Source: Platycnemis pennipes (lineage: Eukaryota; Arthropoda; Insecta; Odonata; Platycnemididae). From it: DNA of 64,000 nt. Both the position numbers and the translations under genes were made by a program. Of this stretch, positions 15,501 through 30,800 are shown in pieces. The DNA lies in NCBI GenBank assembly GCA_933228895.1, contig OW121854.1, forward strand, positions 134,149,926-134,213,925. Reading direction: 5' to 3'. The notes under the pieces are model-generated. The model saw only the letters and a list, made by a program, of their open reading frames with translations. It had not been told where the DNA came from and made no database searches. How positions within the stretch are numbered: position 1 is the stretch's first letter; every line of letters starts with the position of its first letter.

Positions 15501-18500
15501 GCCTCCGCTCATCGGTTTTCATTGATTTTTATTCAATAATTCATAGCGAAATAAAATATCCAGATTCTGAGGTGTTCTCAAAAAAGCTTCCTTCCGACTA
15601 AATTCACTATTTTCGCTGTTTTAAAACAAAAATTGACACTAAGGCCTCATCTCATTGGTTTTCACCTTTTTTATACAATAATTCATAGCGAAATAAAAAA
15701 TCCAGATTCTAAGGTGTGATCTCAAAACACCTTCATTGTCACAAAATTCAATATTTCCGCTATTTTGAAACAAATATTGACACTAAGACCTCTACTCATC
15801 GGTTTTCACCGATTTTTATGCAATAATTCATAGCGAAATAAAAAATCCAGATTCTGTGGTGTGTTTTCAAAACAGCTCCCTTCTCACTAAATTCACTATT
15901 TCCGTTATTTAAAACAAAAAATTGACACTAAGGCTTCTGCTCATCGGATTTCACCGATTTTTATACAATAATTCATGGCAAAATAAAAAATCCAGATTCT
16001 GAGGTGTGTTCTCAAAACAGCTTCCTTCTCACTAAAATCACTATTTCCTCTTTTTTAAAACAAAAATTAACACTAAGGCTTCTGCTCATCGGTTTTCACC
16101 GATTTTTATACAATAATTCATGGCAAAATAAAAAATCCAGATTCTGAGGTGTGTTCTCAAAACAGCTTCCTTCTCACTAAATACACTATTTTTGCTGTTT
16201 CAAAACAAAAATTGACACTAAGGCTTCTGCCCATTGGTTTTCACCGATTTCTATACAATAATTCATAGCGAAATAAAAAATCCAGATTCTGAGGTGTGCT
16301 CTAAAAACATCTTCCTTCTCACTAATTTCACTGTTTCCGCTGTTTTAAAACAAAAATTGACACTAAGGCCTATGCTAATTGGTTTTCACCGATTTTTATA
16401 CAATAATTCATAGCGAAATAAAAAATCCAGATTCTGAGGTGTGTTCTCAGAACACCTTCCTTTTCACAATATTCACTGTTTCCGCTGTTTTAAAAGTAAA
16501 ATCGACACTAAGGCCTCTGCTCATCGGTTTTCACCGATTTTTATACAATAATTCATAGCAAAATAAAAAATCCCGATTCTGAGGTGTGTTCTCAGAACAG
16601 CTTCCTTCTCACTAAATTCACTACTTCCGCTGTTTTAAAACAAAAATTGACACTAAGGCCTATGCTCATTGGTTTTTACCGATTTTTATACAAAAAATCT
16701 TAGCCAAATAAAAAATCCAGATTCTGAGGTGTGTTCTCAAACCAGCTTCCTTCTCACTAATTTCACTGTTTCCGCTGTGTTGAAACAAAAATTGACACTA
16801 CGGCCTCTGCTCATCGGTTTTCACCGATTTTTATACAATAATTCATAGCGAAATAAAAAATCCAGATTCTGAGGTGTGTTCTCAAAACACCTTCCTTCTC
16901 ACTAAATTCACTGTTTCCGCTGTTTTAAAACAAAAATTGACACTACGGCCTCTGCTCATCGGTTTCATCGATTTGTATACAATAATTCATAGCGAAATAA
17001 AAAATCCAGATTCAGAGGTGTGCTCTCAAAACAGCTTCCTTCTCACTAATTTCACTGTTTCCGCTGTTTTAAAACAAAATTTGACACTAATGCCACTGCT
17101 CATCGGTTTTCACCGATTTTTATACAATAATTCATAGGGAAATAAAAAATCCAGATTCTGAGTGCTCTCAAAACAGCTTCCTTCTCACTAATTTCACTGT
17201 TTCCGCTGTTTTAAAACTAAAATTGACACTATGGCCTCTGCTCATCGGTTTTCACCGATTTTTTACAATAATTCATAGCGAAATAAAAAATCCAGATTCT
17301 GAGGTGTGTATTCAGAACACCTTCCTTTTCACATATTCACTGTTTCTGCTGTTTTAAAAGTAAAATCGACACTAAGGCCTCTGCTCATCAATTTTCACCG
17401 ATTTTTATACAATAATTCATAGCAAAATAAAAAATCCCGATTCTGAGGTGTGTTCTCAGAACAGCTTCCTTCTAACTAAATTCACTACTTCCGCCTTTTG
17501 TAAAACAAAAATTGACACTAAGGCCCGTGCTCATCGGTTATCACCGATTTTTATACAATAATTCATAGCGAAATAAAAAAATCCAGATTCTGAGGTGTGT
17601 TCTAAAAACAGCTTCCTTCCCACTAAATTCACTATTTCCGCTGTTTTAAAACAAAAATTGACACTAAGGCCTCCGCTCATCGGTTTTCACCGATTTCTAT
17701 ACAATTATTCATAGCGAAATAAAAAATCCAGATTCTGAGGTGTGTTCTCAAAACACCTTCATTGTCACAAAATTCACTATTTCCGCTATTTTGAAACAAA
17801 AATTGACACTAAGGCCTCTGCTCATCGGTTTTGACCGATTTTTATACAATTATTCATAGCGAAATAAAAAATCCAGATTCTGAGGTGTTCTCAAAACAGC
17901 TCCCTTCTCACTAAATTCACTATTTCCGCTATTTTAAAACAAAAATTGACACTAAGGCTTCTGCTCATCGGATTTCACCGACGTTTATACAAATTTTCAT
18001 GGCAAAATAAAAATTCCAGATTCTGAGGTGTGTTCTCAAAACAGCTTCCTTCTCACTAAAATCTATATTTTCTCTGTTTTAAAACAAAAATAGACACTAC
18101 GGCCTCTGCTAATTGGTTTTCACCGATTTTTATACAATAATTCATAGCGAAATAAAAAATCCAGATTCTGAGGTGTGTACTCAGAAGACCTTCCTTTTCA
18201 CAATATTCACTGTTTCCGCTGTTTTAAAAGTAAAATCGACACTAAGGCCTCTGCTCATCGGTTTTCACCGATTTTTATACAATAATTCATAGCAAAATAA
18301 AAAATCCCGATTCTGAGGTGTGTTCTCAGAACAGCTTCCTTCTCACTAAATTCACTACTTCCGCTGTTTTAAAACAAAAATTGACACTAAGGCCCGTGCT
18401 CATCGGTTATCACCGATTTTTATACAATAATTCATAGCGAAATAAAAAAATCCAGATTCTGAGGTGTGTTCTAAAAACAGCTTCCTTCTCATTACTTCAC

Positions 18501-21500
18501 TGTTTTCGCTGTTTTAAAACAAAAATTGACACTACGGCCTCTGCTCATCGGTTTTCACCGATTTTTATACAATAATTCATAGCGAAATAAAAAATCCAGA
18601 TTTTAAGGTGTGTTCTAAAAATCAGCTTCCTTCCCACTAAATTTACTGTATCCGCTGTTTTAAAACAAAAATTGACACTAAGGCCTCTGCTCATCGGTTT
18701 TCACCGATTTTTATACAACAATTCATAGCGAAATAGAAAATCCAGATTCTGAGGTGTGCTCTCAAAACAGCTTCCTTCTCACTAATTTCACTGTTTCCGC
18801 TGTTTTAAAACAAAATTTGAGACTTAGGCCTCTGCTCATCGGTTTTCACCGATTTTTATACAATAATTCATAGCGAAATAAAAAATCCAGATTCTGAGGT
18901 GTTTTCTCAAAACACCTTCCTTCTAACTAAATTCACTATTTCCGCTGTTTTAAAACAAAAATTGACACTAAGGCCTCTGCTCATCGGTTTTTACCGATTT
19001 TTATACAATGATTCATAGCGAAATAAGAAGCCCAGATTCCGAGGTGTGTTCTTAAAACAGCTTCCTTCTCACTAAACTCACTATTTCCGCTGTTTTAAAA
19101 CAAAAATTGACACTAAGGCCCCTGCTCATCGGTTTTCACCGATTTTTATACAATCATTCATAGTGAAATCAAAAATCCAGATTCTGAGGTGTGTTCTCAA
19201 AACACCTTCCTTCTAACTAAATTCACTATTTCCGCTGTTTTAAAACAGAAATTGACACTAAGGCCTCATCTCATCGGTTTTCACCGATTTTTATACAATA
19301 ACTCATAGCGAAATAAAAAATCCAGATTCTGAGGTGTGTTCTCAAACTAGCTTCCTTCTCACTAATTTCACTGTTTCCGCTGTTTAAAAACAAAATTTAA
19401 CACTAAGGCCTCCGCTCATCGGTTTTCATTGATTTTTATTCAATAATTTATAGCGAAATAAAATATCCAGATTCTGAGGTGTTCTCAAAAAAGCTTCCTT
19501 CCGACTAAATTCACTATTTTCGCTGTTTTAAAACAAAAATTGACACTAAGGCCTCATCTCTTTGGTTTTCACCTTTTTTATACAATAATTCATAGCGAAA
19601 TAAAAAATCCAGATTCTAAGGTGTGATCTCAAAACACCTTCATTGTCACAGAATTTAATATTTCCGCTATTTTGAAACAAATATTGACACTAAGACCTCT
19701 ACTCATCGGTTTTCACCGATTTTTATGCAATAATTCATAGCGAAATAAAAAATCCAGATTCTGAGGTGTGTTCTCAAAACAGCTCCCTTCTCACTAAATT
19801 CACTATTTCCGTTATTTTAAAACAAAAAATTGACACTAAGGCTTCTGCTCATCGGATTTCACCGATTTTTATACAATAATTCATGGCATAATAAAAAATC
19901 CAGATTCTGAGGTGTGTTCTCAAAACAGCTTCCTTCTCACTAAAATCACTATTTCCTCTTTTTTAAAACAAAAATTAACACTAAGGCTTCTGCTCATCGG
20001 TTTTCACCGATTTTTATACAATAATTCATGGCAAAATAAAAAATCCAGATTCTGAGGTGTGTTCTCAAAACAGCTTCCTTCTCACTAAATTCACTATTTT
20101 TGCTGTTTCAAAACAAAAATTGACACTAAGGCTTCTGCCCATTGGTTTTCACCGATTTCTATACAATAATTCATAGAGAAATAAAAAATCCAGATTCTGA
20201 GGTGTGCTCTCAAAACATCTTCCTTCTCACTAATTTCACTGTTTCCGCTGTTTTAAAACAAAAATTGACACTAAGGCCTCTGCTAATTGGTTTTCACCGA
20301 TTTTTATACAATAATTCATAGCGAAATAAAAAATCCAGATTCTGAGGTGTGTTCTCAGAACACCTTCCTTTTCACAATATTCACTGTTTCCGCTGTTTTA
20401 AAAGTAAAATCGACACTAAGGCCTCTGCTCATCGGTTTTCACCGATTTTTATACAATAATTCATAGCAAAATAAAAAATCCCGATTCTGAGGTGTGTTCT
20501 CAGAACAGCTTCCTTCTCACTAAATTCACTACTTCCGCTGTTTTAAAACAAAAATTGACACTAGGGCACGTGCTCATCGGTTATCTTCGATTTTTATACA
20601 ATAATTCATAGCGAAATAAAAAAATCCAGATTCTGAGGTGTGTTCTAAAAACAGCTTCCTTCTCATTACTTCACTGTTTTCGCTGTTTTAAAACAAAAAT
20701 TGACACTAAGGCCTCTGCTCATCGGTTTTCACCGATTTTTATACAATAATTCATAGCGAAATAAAAAATCCAGATTTTAAGGTGTGTTCTAAAAATCAGC
20801 TTCCTTCCCATTAAATTTACTGTATCCGCTGTTTTAAAACAAAAATTGACACTAAGGCCTCTGCTCATCGGTGTTTACCGATTTTTATACAATGATTCAT
20901 AGCGAAATAAGAAACCCAGATTCCGAGGTGTGTTCTTAAAACAGCTTCCTTCTCACTAAACTCACTATTTCCGCTGTTTTAAAACAAAAATTGACACTAA
21001 GGCCCCTGCTCATCGGTTTTCACCGATTTTTATACAATCATTCATAGCGAAATCAAAAATCCAGATTCTGAGGTGTGTTCTCAAAACACATTCCTTCTAA
21101 CTAAATTCACTATTTCCGTTGTTTTAAAACAGAAATTGACACTAAGGCCTCATCTCATCGGTTTTCACCGATTTTTATACAATAACTCATAGCGAAATAA
21201 AAAATCCAGATTCTGAGGTGTGTTCTCAAACCAGCTTCCTTCTCACTAATTTCACTGTTTCCGCTGTTTTAAAACAAAATTTGACACTAAGGCCTCCGCT
21301 CATCGGTTTTCATTGATTTTTATTCAATAATTCATAGCGAAATAAAAAATCCAGATTCTGAGGTGTTCTCAAAATGCTTCCTTCCCACTAAATTCACTAT
21401 TTTCGCTGTTTTAAAACAAAAATTGACACTAAGGCCTCTGCTCATCGGTTTTCACCGATTTTTATACAATAATTCATAGCGAAATAGAAAATCCAGATTC

Positions 21501-21520
21501 TGAGGTGTGCTCTCAAAACA
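12504..21520 (+). repeat. Long-range satellite register I, copy 2
   Basis: Repeats the order of monomer variants of 3536-12110. The offset is 8968 bp at the start and 9115 bp after an extra monomer near 14.99 kb (GAGGTGTTTTCTC type). It becomes 9409 bp after two further monomers near 18.4-18.9 kb. Checks at each step are the identical open frames at 7759 and 16874 (9115 bp), the CACAGAATTTAATATTTCC variant at about 10240 and 19649 (9409 bp), and the ATAGTGAAATC variant near 9753 and 19162. The match to copy 1 ends near 12110/21520. Its right part also belongs to register II. Confidence 0.75.
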
Positions 21521-24500
21521 GCTTCCTTCTCACTAATTTCACTGTTTCCGCTGTTTTAAAACAAAATTTGAGACTTAGGCCTCTGCTCATCGGTTTTCAC
21601 CGATTTTTATACAATAATTCATAGCGAAATAAAAAATCCAGATTCTGAGGTGTGTTCTCAGAACACCTTCCTTTTCACAATATTCACTGTTTCCGCTGTT
21701 TTAAAAGTAAAATCGACACTAAGGCCTCTGCTCATCGGTTTTCACCGATTTTTATACAATAATTCATAGCGAAATAGAAAATCCAGATTCTGAGGTGTGC
21801 TCTCAAAACAGCTTCCTTCTCACTAATTTCACTGTTTCCGCTGTTTTAAAACAAAATTTGACACTTAGGCCTCTGCTCATCGGTTTTCACCGATTTTTAT
21901 ACAATAATTCATAGCGAAATAAAAAATCCAGATTCTGAGGTGTTTTCTCAAAACACCTTCCTTCTAACTAAATTCACTATTTCCGCTGTTTTAAAACAAA
22001 AATTGACACTAAGGCCTCTGCTCATCGGTTTTTACCGATTTTTATACAATGATTCATAGCGAAATAAGAAGCCCAGATTCCGAGGTGTGTTCTTAAAACA
22101 GCTTCCTTCTCACTAAACTCACTATTTCCGCTGTTTTAAAACAAAAATTGACACTAAGGCCCCTGCTCATCGGTTTTCACCGATTTTTATACAATCATTC
22201 ATAGCGAAATCAAAAATCCAGATTCTGAGGTGTGTTCTCAAAACACCTTCCTTCTAACTAAATTCACTATTTCCGCTGTTTTAAAACAGAAATTGACACT
22301 AAGGCCTCATCTCATCGGTTTTCACCGATTTTTATACAATAACTCATAGCGAAATAAAAAATCCAGATTCTGAGGTGTGTTCTCAAACCAGCTTCCTTCT
22401 CACTAATTTCACTGTTTCCACTGTTTAAAAACAAAATTTGACACTAAGGCCTCCGCTCATCGGTTTTCATTGATTTTTATTCAATAATTCATAGCGAAAT
22501 AAAATATCCAGATTCTGAGGTGTTCTCAAAAAAGCTTCCTTCCGACTAAATTCACTATTTTCGCTGTTTTAAAACAAAAATTGACACTAAGGCCTCATCT
22601 CATTGGTTTTCACCTTTTTTATACAATAATTCATAGCGAAATAAAAAATCCAGATTCTAAGGTGTGATCTCAAAACACCTTCATTGTCACAAAATTCAAT
22701 ATTTCCGCTATTTTGAAACAAATATTGACACAAAGACCTCTACTCATCGGTTTTCACCGATTTTTATGCAATAATTCAAGGCGAAATAAAAAATCCAGAT
22801 TCTGAGGTGTGTTCTCAAAACAGCTCCCTTCTCACTAAATTCACTATTTCCGTTATTTTAAAACAAAAAATTGACACTAAGGCTTCTGCTCATCGGATTT
22901 CACATTTTTATACAATAATTCATGGCAAAATAAAAAATCCAGATTCTGAGGTGTGTTCTCAAAACAGTTTCCTTCTCACTAAAATCACTATTTCCTCTTT
23001 TTTAAAACAAAAATTAACACTAAGGCTTCTGCTCATCGGTTTTCACCGATTTTTATACAATAATTCATGGCAAAATAAAAAATCCAGATTCTGAGGTGTG
23101 TTCTAAAAACAGCTTCCTTCTCACTAAATTCACTATTTTTGCTGTTTCAAAACAAAAATTGACACTAAGGCTTCTGCCCATTGGTTTTCACCGATTTCTA
23201 TACAATAATTCATAGCGAAATAAAAAATCCAGATTCTGAGGTGTGCTCTCAAAACATCTTCCTTCTCACTAATTTCACTGTTTCCGCTGTTTTAAAACAA
23301 AAATTGACACTAAGGCCTCTGCTAATTGGTTTTCACCGATTTTTATACAATAATTCATAGCGAAATAAAAAATCCAGATTCTGAGGTGTGTTCTCAGAAC
23401 ACCTTCCTTTTCACAATATTCACTGTTTCCGCTGTTTTAAAAGTAAAATCGACACTAAGGCCTCTGCTCATCGGTTTTCACCGATTTTTATACAATAATT
23501 CATAGCAAAATAAAAAATCCCGATTCTGAGGTGTGTTCTCAGAACAGCTTCCTTCTCACTAAATTCACTACTTCCGCTGTTTTAAAACAAAAATTGACAC
23601 TAGGGCACGTGCTCATCGGTTATCTTCGATTTTTATACAATAATTCATAGCGAAATAAAAAAATCCAGATTCTGAGGTGTGTTCTTAAAACAGCTTCCTT
23701 CTCATTACTTCACTGTTTTCGCTGTTTTAAAACAAAAATTGACACTAAGGCCTCTGCTCATCGGTTTTCACCGATTTTTATACAATAATTCATAGCGAAA
23801 TAAAAAATCCAGATTTTAAGGTGTGTTCTAAAAATCAGCTTCCTTCCCACTAAATTTACTGTATCCGCTGTTTTAAAACAAAAATTGACACTAAGGCCTC
23901 TGCTCATCGGTTTTTACCGATTTTTATACAATGATTCATAGTGAATTAAGAAACCCAGATTCCGAGGTGTGTTCTTAAAACAGCTTCCTTCTCACTAAAC
24001 TCACTATTTCCGCTGTTTTAAAACAAAAATTGACACTAAGGCCTCCGCTCATCGGTTTTCATTGATTTTTATTCAATAATTCATAGCGAAATAAAAAATC
24101 CAGATTCTGAGGTGTTCTCAAAACAGCTTCCTTCCCACTAAATTCACTATTTTCGCTGTTTTAAAACAAAAATTGACAATAAGGCCTCATCTCATTCGTT
24201 TTCACCGATTTTTATACAATAATTCATAGCGTAATAAAAAATCCAGATTCTAAGGTGTGATCTCAAAACAGCTTCCTTCTCGCTAATTTCACTGTTTCCG
24301 CTGTTTTAAAACAAAAATTGACACTAAGGCCTCTGCTCATCGGTTTTCACCGATTTTTATACAATAATTCATGGCAAACTAAAAAATCCAGATTCTGAGG
24401 TGTGTTCTCAAAACACCTTCCTTCTCACTAAATTCACTATTTCCGTTATTTTAAAACAAAAATTGACACTAATGCTTCTGCTCATCGGATTTCACCGATT

Positions 24501-27500
24501 TTTATACAATAATTCATGGCAAAATAAAAAATCCAGATTCTGAGGTGTGTTCTCAAAACAGCTTCCTTCTCACTAAAATCACTATTTCCTCTTTTTTAAA
24601 ACAAAAATTGACACTAAGGCTTCTGCTCATCGGTTTTCACCGATTTTTATACAATAATTCATGGCAAAATTAAAAATCCTGATTCTGAGGTGTGTTCTCA
24701 AAACAGCTTCATTGTCACAAAATTCAATATTTCCGCTATTTTGAAACAAAAATTGACACTAAGACCTCTACTCATCGGTTTTCACCGATTTTTATACAAT
24801 AATTCATAGCGAAATAAAAAATCCTGATTCTGAGGTGTGTTCTCGAAACACCTTCCTTCTCACTGAATTCACTATTTCCGTTATTTTAAAACAAAAATTG
24901 ACACTAAGACTTCTGCTCATCGGATTTCACCGATTTTTATACAATAATTCATGGCAAAATAAAAAATCCAGATTCTGAGGTGTGTTCTCAAAACAGCTTC
25001 CTTCTCACTAAAATCACTATTTCCTCTTTTTTAAAACAAAAATTGACACTAAGGCTTCTGCTCATCGGTTTTCACCGATTTTTATACAATAATTCATGGC
25101 AAAATAAAAAATCCAGATTCTGAGGTGTGTTCTCAAAACAGCTTCCTTCTCACTAAATTCACTATTTTTGCTGTCTCAAAACAAAAATTGACACTAAGGC
25201 TTCAGCCCATTGGTTTTCACCGATTTCTATACAATAATTCATAGCGAAATAAAAAATCCAGATTCTGATGTGTGTTCTCAAAACAGCTTCCTTGTCACTA
25301 ATTTCACTGTTTCCGCTGTTTTAAAACAAAATTTGACACTAAGGCTTCCGATCATCGGTTTTCATTGATATTTATTCAATAATTCATAGCGAAATAAAAA
25401 ATCCAGATTCTGAGGTGTTCTCAAAACAGCTTCCTTCCCACTAAATTCACTATTTCCGCTGTTTTAAAACAAAAATTGACACTAAGGCCTCATCTCATTG
25501 GTTTTCACCGATTTTTATACAATAATTCATAGCGAAATAAAAAATCCAGATTCTAAGGTGTGATCTCAAAACAGCTTCCTTCTATTTAATTTCACTGTTT
25601 CCGCTGTTTTAAAACAAAAATTGACACTAAGGCCTCTGCTCATCGGTTTTCACCGATTTTTATACAATAATTCATGGCAAACTAAAAAATCCAGATTCTG
25701 AGGTGTGTTCTCAAAACACCTTCATTGTCACAAAATTCAATATTTCCGCTATTTTGAAACAAAAATTGACACTAAGACCTCTACTCATCGGTTTTCACCG
25801 ATTTTTATACAATAATTCATAGCGAAATAAAAAATCCAGATTCTGAGGTGTGTTCTCAAAACAGCTCCCTTCTCACTAAATTCACTATTTCCGTTATTTT
25901 AAAACAAAAATTGACACTAAGGCTTCTGCTCATCGGATTTCACCGATTTTTATACAATAATTCATGGCAAAATAAAAAATCCAGATTCTGAGGTGTGTTC
26001 TCAAAACACCTTCCTTCTAACTAAATTCACTATTTCCGCAGTTTTAAAACAAAAATTGACACTAAGGCCTCTGCTCATCGGTTTTTACCGATTTTTATAC
26101 AATGATTCATAGCGAAATAAGAAGCCCAGATTCCGAGGTGTGTTCTTAAAACAGCTTCCTTCTCACTAAACTCACTATTTCCGCTGTTTTAAAACAAAAA
26201 TTGACACTAAGGCCCCTGCTCATCGGTTTTCACCGATTTTTATACAATCATTCATAGCGAAATAAAAAATCCAGATTCTGAGGTGTGTTCTCAAACCAGC
26301 TTCCTTCTCACTAATTTCACTGTTTCCGCTGTTTAAAAACAAAATTTGACACTAAGGCCTCCGCTCATCGGTTTTCATTGATTTTTATTCAATAATTCAT
26401 AGCGAAATAAAAAATCCAGATTCTGAGGTGTTCTCAAAAAAGCTTCCTTCCGACTAAATTCACTATTTTCGCTGTTTTAAAACAAAAATTGACACTAAGG
26501 CCTCATCTCATTGGTTTTCACCTTTTTTATACAATAATTCATAGCGAAATAAAAAATCCAGATTCTAAGGTGTGATCTCAAAACACCTTCATTGTCACAA
26601 AATTCAATATTTCCGCTATTTTGAAACAAATATTGACACTAAGACCTCTACTCATCGGTTTTCACCGATTTTTATGCAATAATTCATAGCGAAATAAAAA
26701 ATCCAGATTCTGAGGTGTGTTCTGAAAACAGCTCCCTTCTCACTAAATTCACTATTTCCGCTGTTTTAAAACAAAAAATTGACACTAAGGCTTCTGCTCA
26801 TCGGATTTCACCGATTTTTATAGAATAATTCATGGCAAAATAAAAAATCCAGATTCTGAGGTGTGTTCTCAAAACAGCTTCCTTCTCACTAAATTCACTA
26901 CTTCCGCTGTTTTAAAACAAAAATTGACACTAAGGCCCGTGCTCATCGGTTATCACCGATTTTTATACAATAATTCATAGCGAAATAAAAAATCCAAATT
27001 CTGAGGTGTGTTCTCAAAACAGCTTCCTTCTCACTAAATTCACTATTTTTGCTGTTTCAAAACAAAAATTGACACAAAGGCTTCTGCCCATTGGTTTTCA
27101 CCGATTTCTATACAATAATTCATAGCGAAATAAAAAATCCAGATTCTGAGGTGTGCTCTCAAAACATCTTCCTTCTCACTAATTTCACTGTTTCCGCTGT
27201 TTTAAAACAAAAATTGACACTAAGGCCTCTGCTAATTGGTTTTCACCGATTTTTATACAATAATTCATAGCGAAATAAAAAATCCAGGTTCTGAGGTGTG
27301 TTCTCAGAACACCTTCCTTTTCACAATATTCACTGTTTCCGCTGTTTTAAAAGTAAAATCGACACTAAGGCCTCTGCTCATCGGTTTTCACCGATTTTTA
27401 TACAATAATTCATAGCAAAATAAAAAATCCCGATTCTGAGGTGTGTTTTCAGAACAGCTTCCTTCTCACTAAATTCACTACTTCCGCTGTTTTAAAACAA

Positions 27501-27859
27501 AAATTGACACTAAGGCCCGTGCTCATCGGTTATCACCGATTTTTATACAATAATTCATAGCGAAATAAAAAAATCCAGATTCTGAGGTGTGTTCTAAAAA
27601 CAGCTTCCTTCTCATTACTTCACTGTTTTCGCTGTTTTAAAACAAAAATTGACACTAAGGCCTCTGCTCATCGGTTTTCACCGATTTTTATACAATAATT
27701 CATAGCGAAATAAAAAATCCAGATTTTAAGGTGTGTTCTAAAAATCAGCTTCCTTCCCACTAAATTTACTGTATCCGCTGTTTTAAAACAAAAATTGACA
27801 CTAACGCCTCTGCTCATCGGTTTTTACCGATTTTTATACAATGATTCATAGCGAAATAA
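20911..27859 (+). repeat. Long-range satellite register II, copy 1 (6949 bp, about 48 monomers)
   Basis: The landmark AGCGAAATAAGAAACCCAGA recurs at 20911 and 27860, 6949 bp apart. Independent landmarks have the same spacing: AAAATGCTTCCTTCCC at about 21371 and 28320, and the open frames at 22807 and 29756, whose translations are almost identical. The monomer after 22807 carries a 2-bp loss (GGATTTCACATTTTTATAC) seen otherwise only near 29850 and 42305. This copy overlaps the end of register I, so the two registers grade into each other and do not meet at a clean border. Confidence 0.8.
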
Positions 27860-30800
27860 GAAACCCAGATTCCGAGGTGTGTTCTTAAAACAGCTTCCTT
27901 CTCACTAAACTCACTATTTCCGCTGTTTTAAAACAAAAATTGACACTAAGGCCCCTGCTCATCGGTTTTCACCGATTTTTATACAATCATTCATAGCGAA
28001 ATCAAAAATCCAGATTCTGAGGTGTGTTCTCAAAACACCTTCCTTCTAACTAAATTCACTATTTCCGTTGTTTTAAAACAGAAATTGACACTAAGGCCTC
28101 ATCTCATTGGTTTTCACCGATTTTTATACAATAATTCATAGCGAAATAAAAGATCCAGATTCTAAGGTGTGATCTCAAAACAGCTTCCTTCTCGCTAATT
28201 TAACTGTTTCCGCTGTTTTAAAACAAAATTTGACACTAAGGCCTCCGCTCATCGGTTTTCATTGATTTTTATTCAATAATTCATAGCGAAATAAAAAATC
28301 CAGATTCTGAGGTGTTCTCAAAATGCTTCCTTCCCACTAAATTCACTATTTTCGCTGTTTTAAAACAAAAATTGACACTAAGGCCTCTGCTCATCGGTTT
28401 TCACCGATTTTTATACAATAATTCATAGCGAAATAGAAAATCCAGATTCTGAGGTGTGCTCTCAAAACAGCTTCCTTCTCACTAATTTCACTGTTTCCGC
28501 TGTTTTAAAACAAAATTTGAGACTTAGGCCTCTGCTCATCGGTTTTCACCGATTTTTATACAATAATTCATAGCGAAATAAAAAATCCAGATTCTGAGGT
28601 GTGTTCTCAGAACACCTTCCTTTTCACAATATTCACTGTTTCCGCTGTTTTAAAAGTAAAATCGACACTAAGGCCTCTGCTCATCGGTTTTCACCGATTT
28701 TTATACAATAATACATAGCGAAATAGAAAATCCAGATTCTGAGGTGTGCTCTCAAAACAGCTTCCTTCTCACTAATTTCACTGTTTCCGCTGTTTTAAAA
28801 CAAAATTTGACACTTAGGCCTCTGCTCATCGGTTTTCACCGATTTTTATACAATAATTCATAGCGAAATAAAAAATCCAGATTCTGAGGTGTTTTCTCAA
28901 AACACCTTCCTTCTAACTAAATTCACTATTTCCGCTGTTTTAAAACAAAAATTGACACTAAGGCCTCTGCTCATCGGTTTTTACCGATTTTTATACAATG
29001 ATTCATAGCGAAATAAGAAGCCCAGATTCCGAGGTGTGTTCTTAAAACAGCTTCCTTCTCACTAAACTCACTATTTCCGCTGTTTTAAAACAAAAATTGA
29101 CACTAAGGCCCCTGCTCATCGGTTTTCACCGATTTTTATACAATCATTCATAGCGAAATCAAAAATCCAGATTCTGAGGTGTGTTCTCAAAACACCTTCC
29201 TTCTAACTAAATTCACTATTTCCGCTGTTTTAAAACAGAAATTGACACTAAGGCCTCATCTCATCGGTTTTCACCGATTTTTATACAATAACTCATAGCG
29301 AAATAAAAAATCCAGATTCTGAGGTGTGTTCTCAAACCAGCTTCCTTCTCACTAATTTCACTGTTTCCGCTGTTTAAAAACAAAATTTGACACTAAGGCC
29401 TCCGCTCATCGGTTTTCATTGATTTTTATTCAATAATTCATAGCGAAATAAAATATCCAGATTCTGAGGTGTTCTCAAAAAAGCTTCCTTCCGACTAAAT
29501 TCACTATTTTCGCTGTTTTAAAACAAAAATTGACACTAAGGCCTCATCTCATTGGTTTTCACCTTTTTTATACAATAATTCATAGCGAAATAAAAAATCC
29601 AGATTCTAAGGTGTGATCTCAAAACACCTTCATTGTCACAAAATTCAATATTTCCGCTATTTTGAAACAAATATTGACACTAAGACCTCTACTCATCGGT
29701 TTTCACCGATTTTTATGCAATAATTCATAGCGAAATAAAAAATCCAGATTCTGAGGTGTGTTCTCAAAACAGCTCCCTTCTCACTAAATTCACTATTTCC
29801 GTTATTTTAAAACAAAAAATTGACACTAAGGCTTCTGCTCATCGGATTTCACATTTTTATACAATAATTCATGGCAAAATAAAAAATCCAGATTCTGAGG
29901 TGTGTTCTCAAAACAGTTTCCTTCTCACTAAAATCACTATTTCCACTTTTTTAAAACAAAAATTAACACTAAGGCTTCTGCTCATCGGTTTTCACCGATT
30001 TTTATACAATAATTCATGGCAAAATAAAAAATCCAGATTCTGAGGTGTGTTCTAAAAACAGCTTCCTTCTCACTAAATTCACTATTTTTGCTGTTTCAAA
30101 ACAAAAATTGACACTAAGGCTTCTGCCCATTGGTTTTCACCGATTTCTATACAATAATTCATAGCGAAATAAAAAATCCAGATTCTGAGGTGTGCTCTCA
30201 AAACATCTTCCTTCTCACTAATTTCACTGTTTCCGCTGTTTTAAAACAAAAATTGACACTAAGGCCTCTGCTAATTGGTTTTCACCGATTTTTATACAAT
30301 AATTCATAGCGAAATAAAAAATCCAGATTCTGAGGTGTGTTCTCAGAACACCTTCCTTTTCACAATATTCACTGTTTCCGCTGTTTTAAAAGTAAAATCG
30401 ACACTAAGGCCTCTGCTCATCGGTTTTCACCGATTTTTATACAATAATTCATAGCAAAATAAAAAATCCCGATTCTGAGGTGTGTTCTCAGAACAGCTTC
30501 CTTCTCACTAAATTCACTACTTCCGCTGTTTTAAAACAAAAATTGACACTAGGGCACGTGCTCATCGGTTATCTTCGATTTTTATACAATAATTCATAGC
30601 GAAATAAAAAAATCCAGATTCTGAGGTGTGTTCTTAAAACAGCTTCCTTCTCATTACTTCACTGTTTTCGCTGTTTTAAAACAAAAATTGACACTAAGGC
30701 CTCTGCTCATCGGTTTTCACCGATTTTTATACAATAATTCATAGCGAAATAAAAAATCCAGATTTTAAGGTGTGTTCTAAAAATCAGCTTCCTTCCCACT

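Noticed and set aside
3536..21520. A single perfect 4.48-kb higher-order repeat
   Set aside because: Upstream monomers of the landmark alternate and the stretches after about 9270 differ from those after 4790, so the halves are related but the full unit is about 9 kb.
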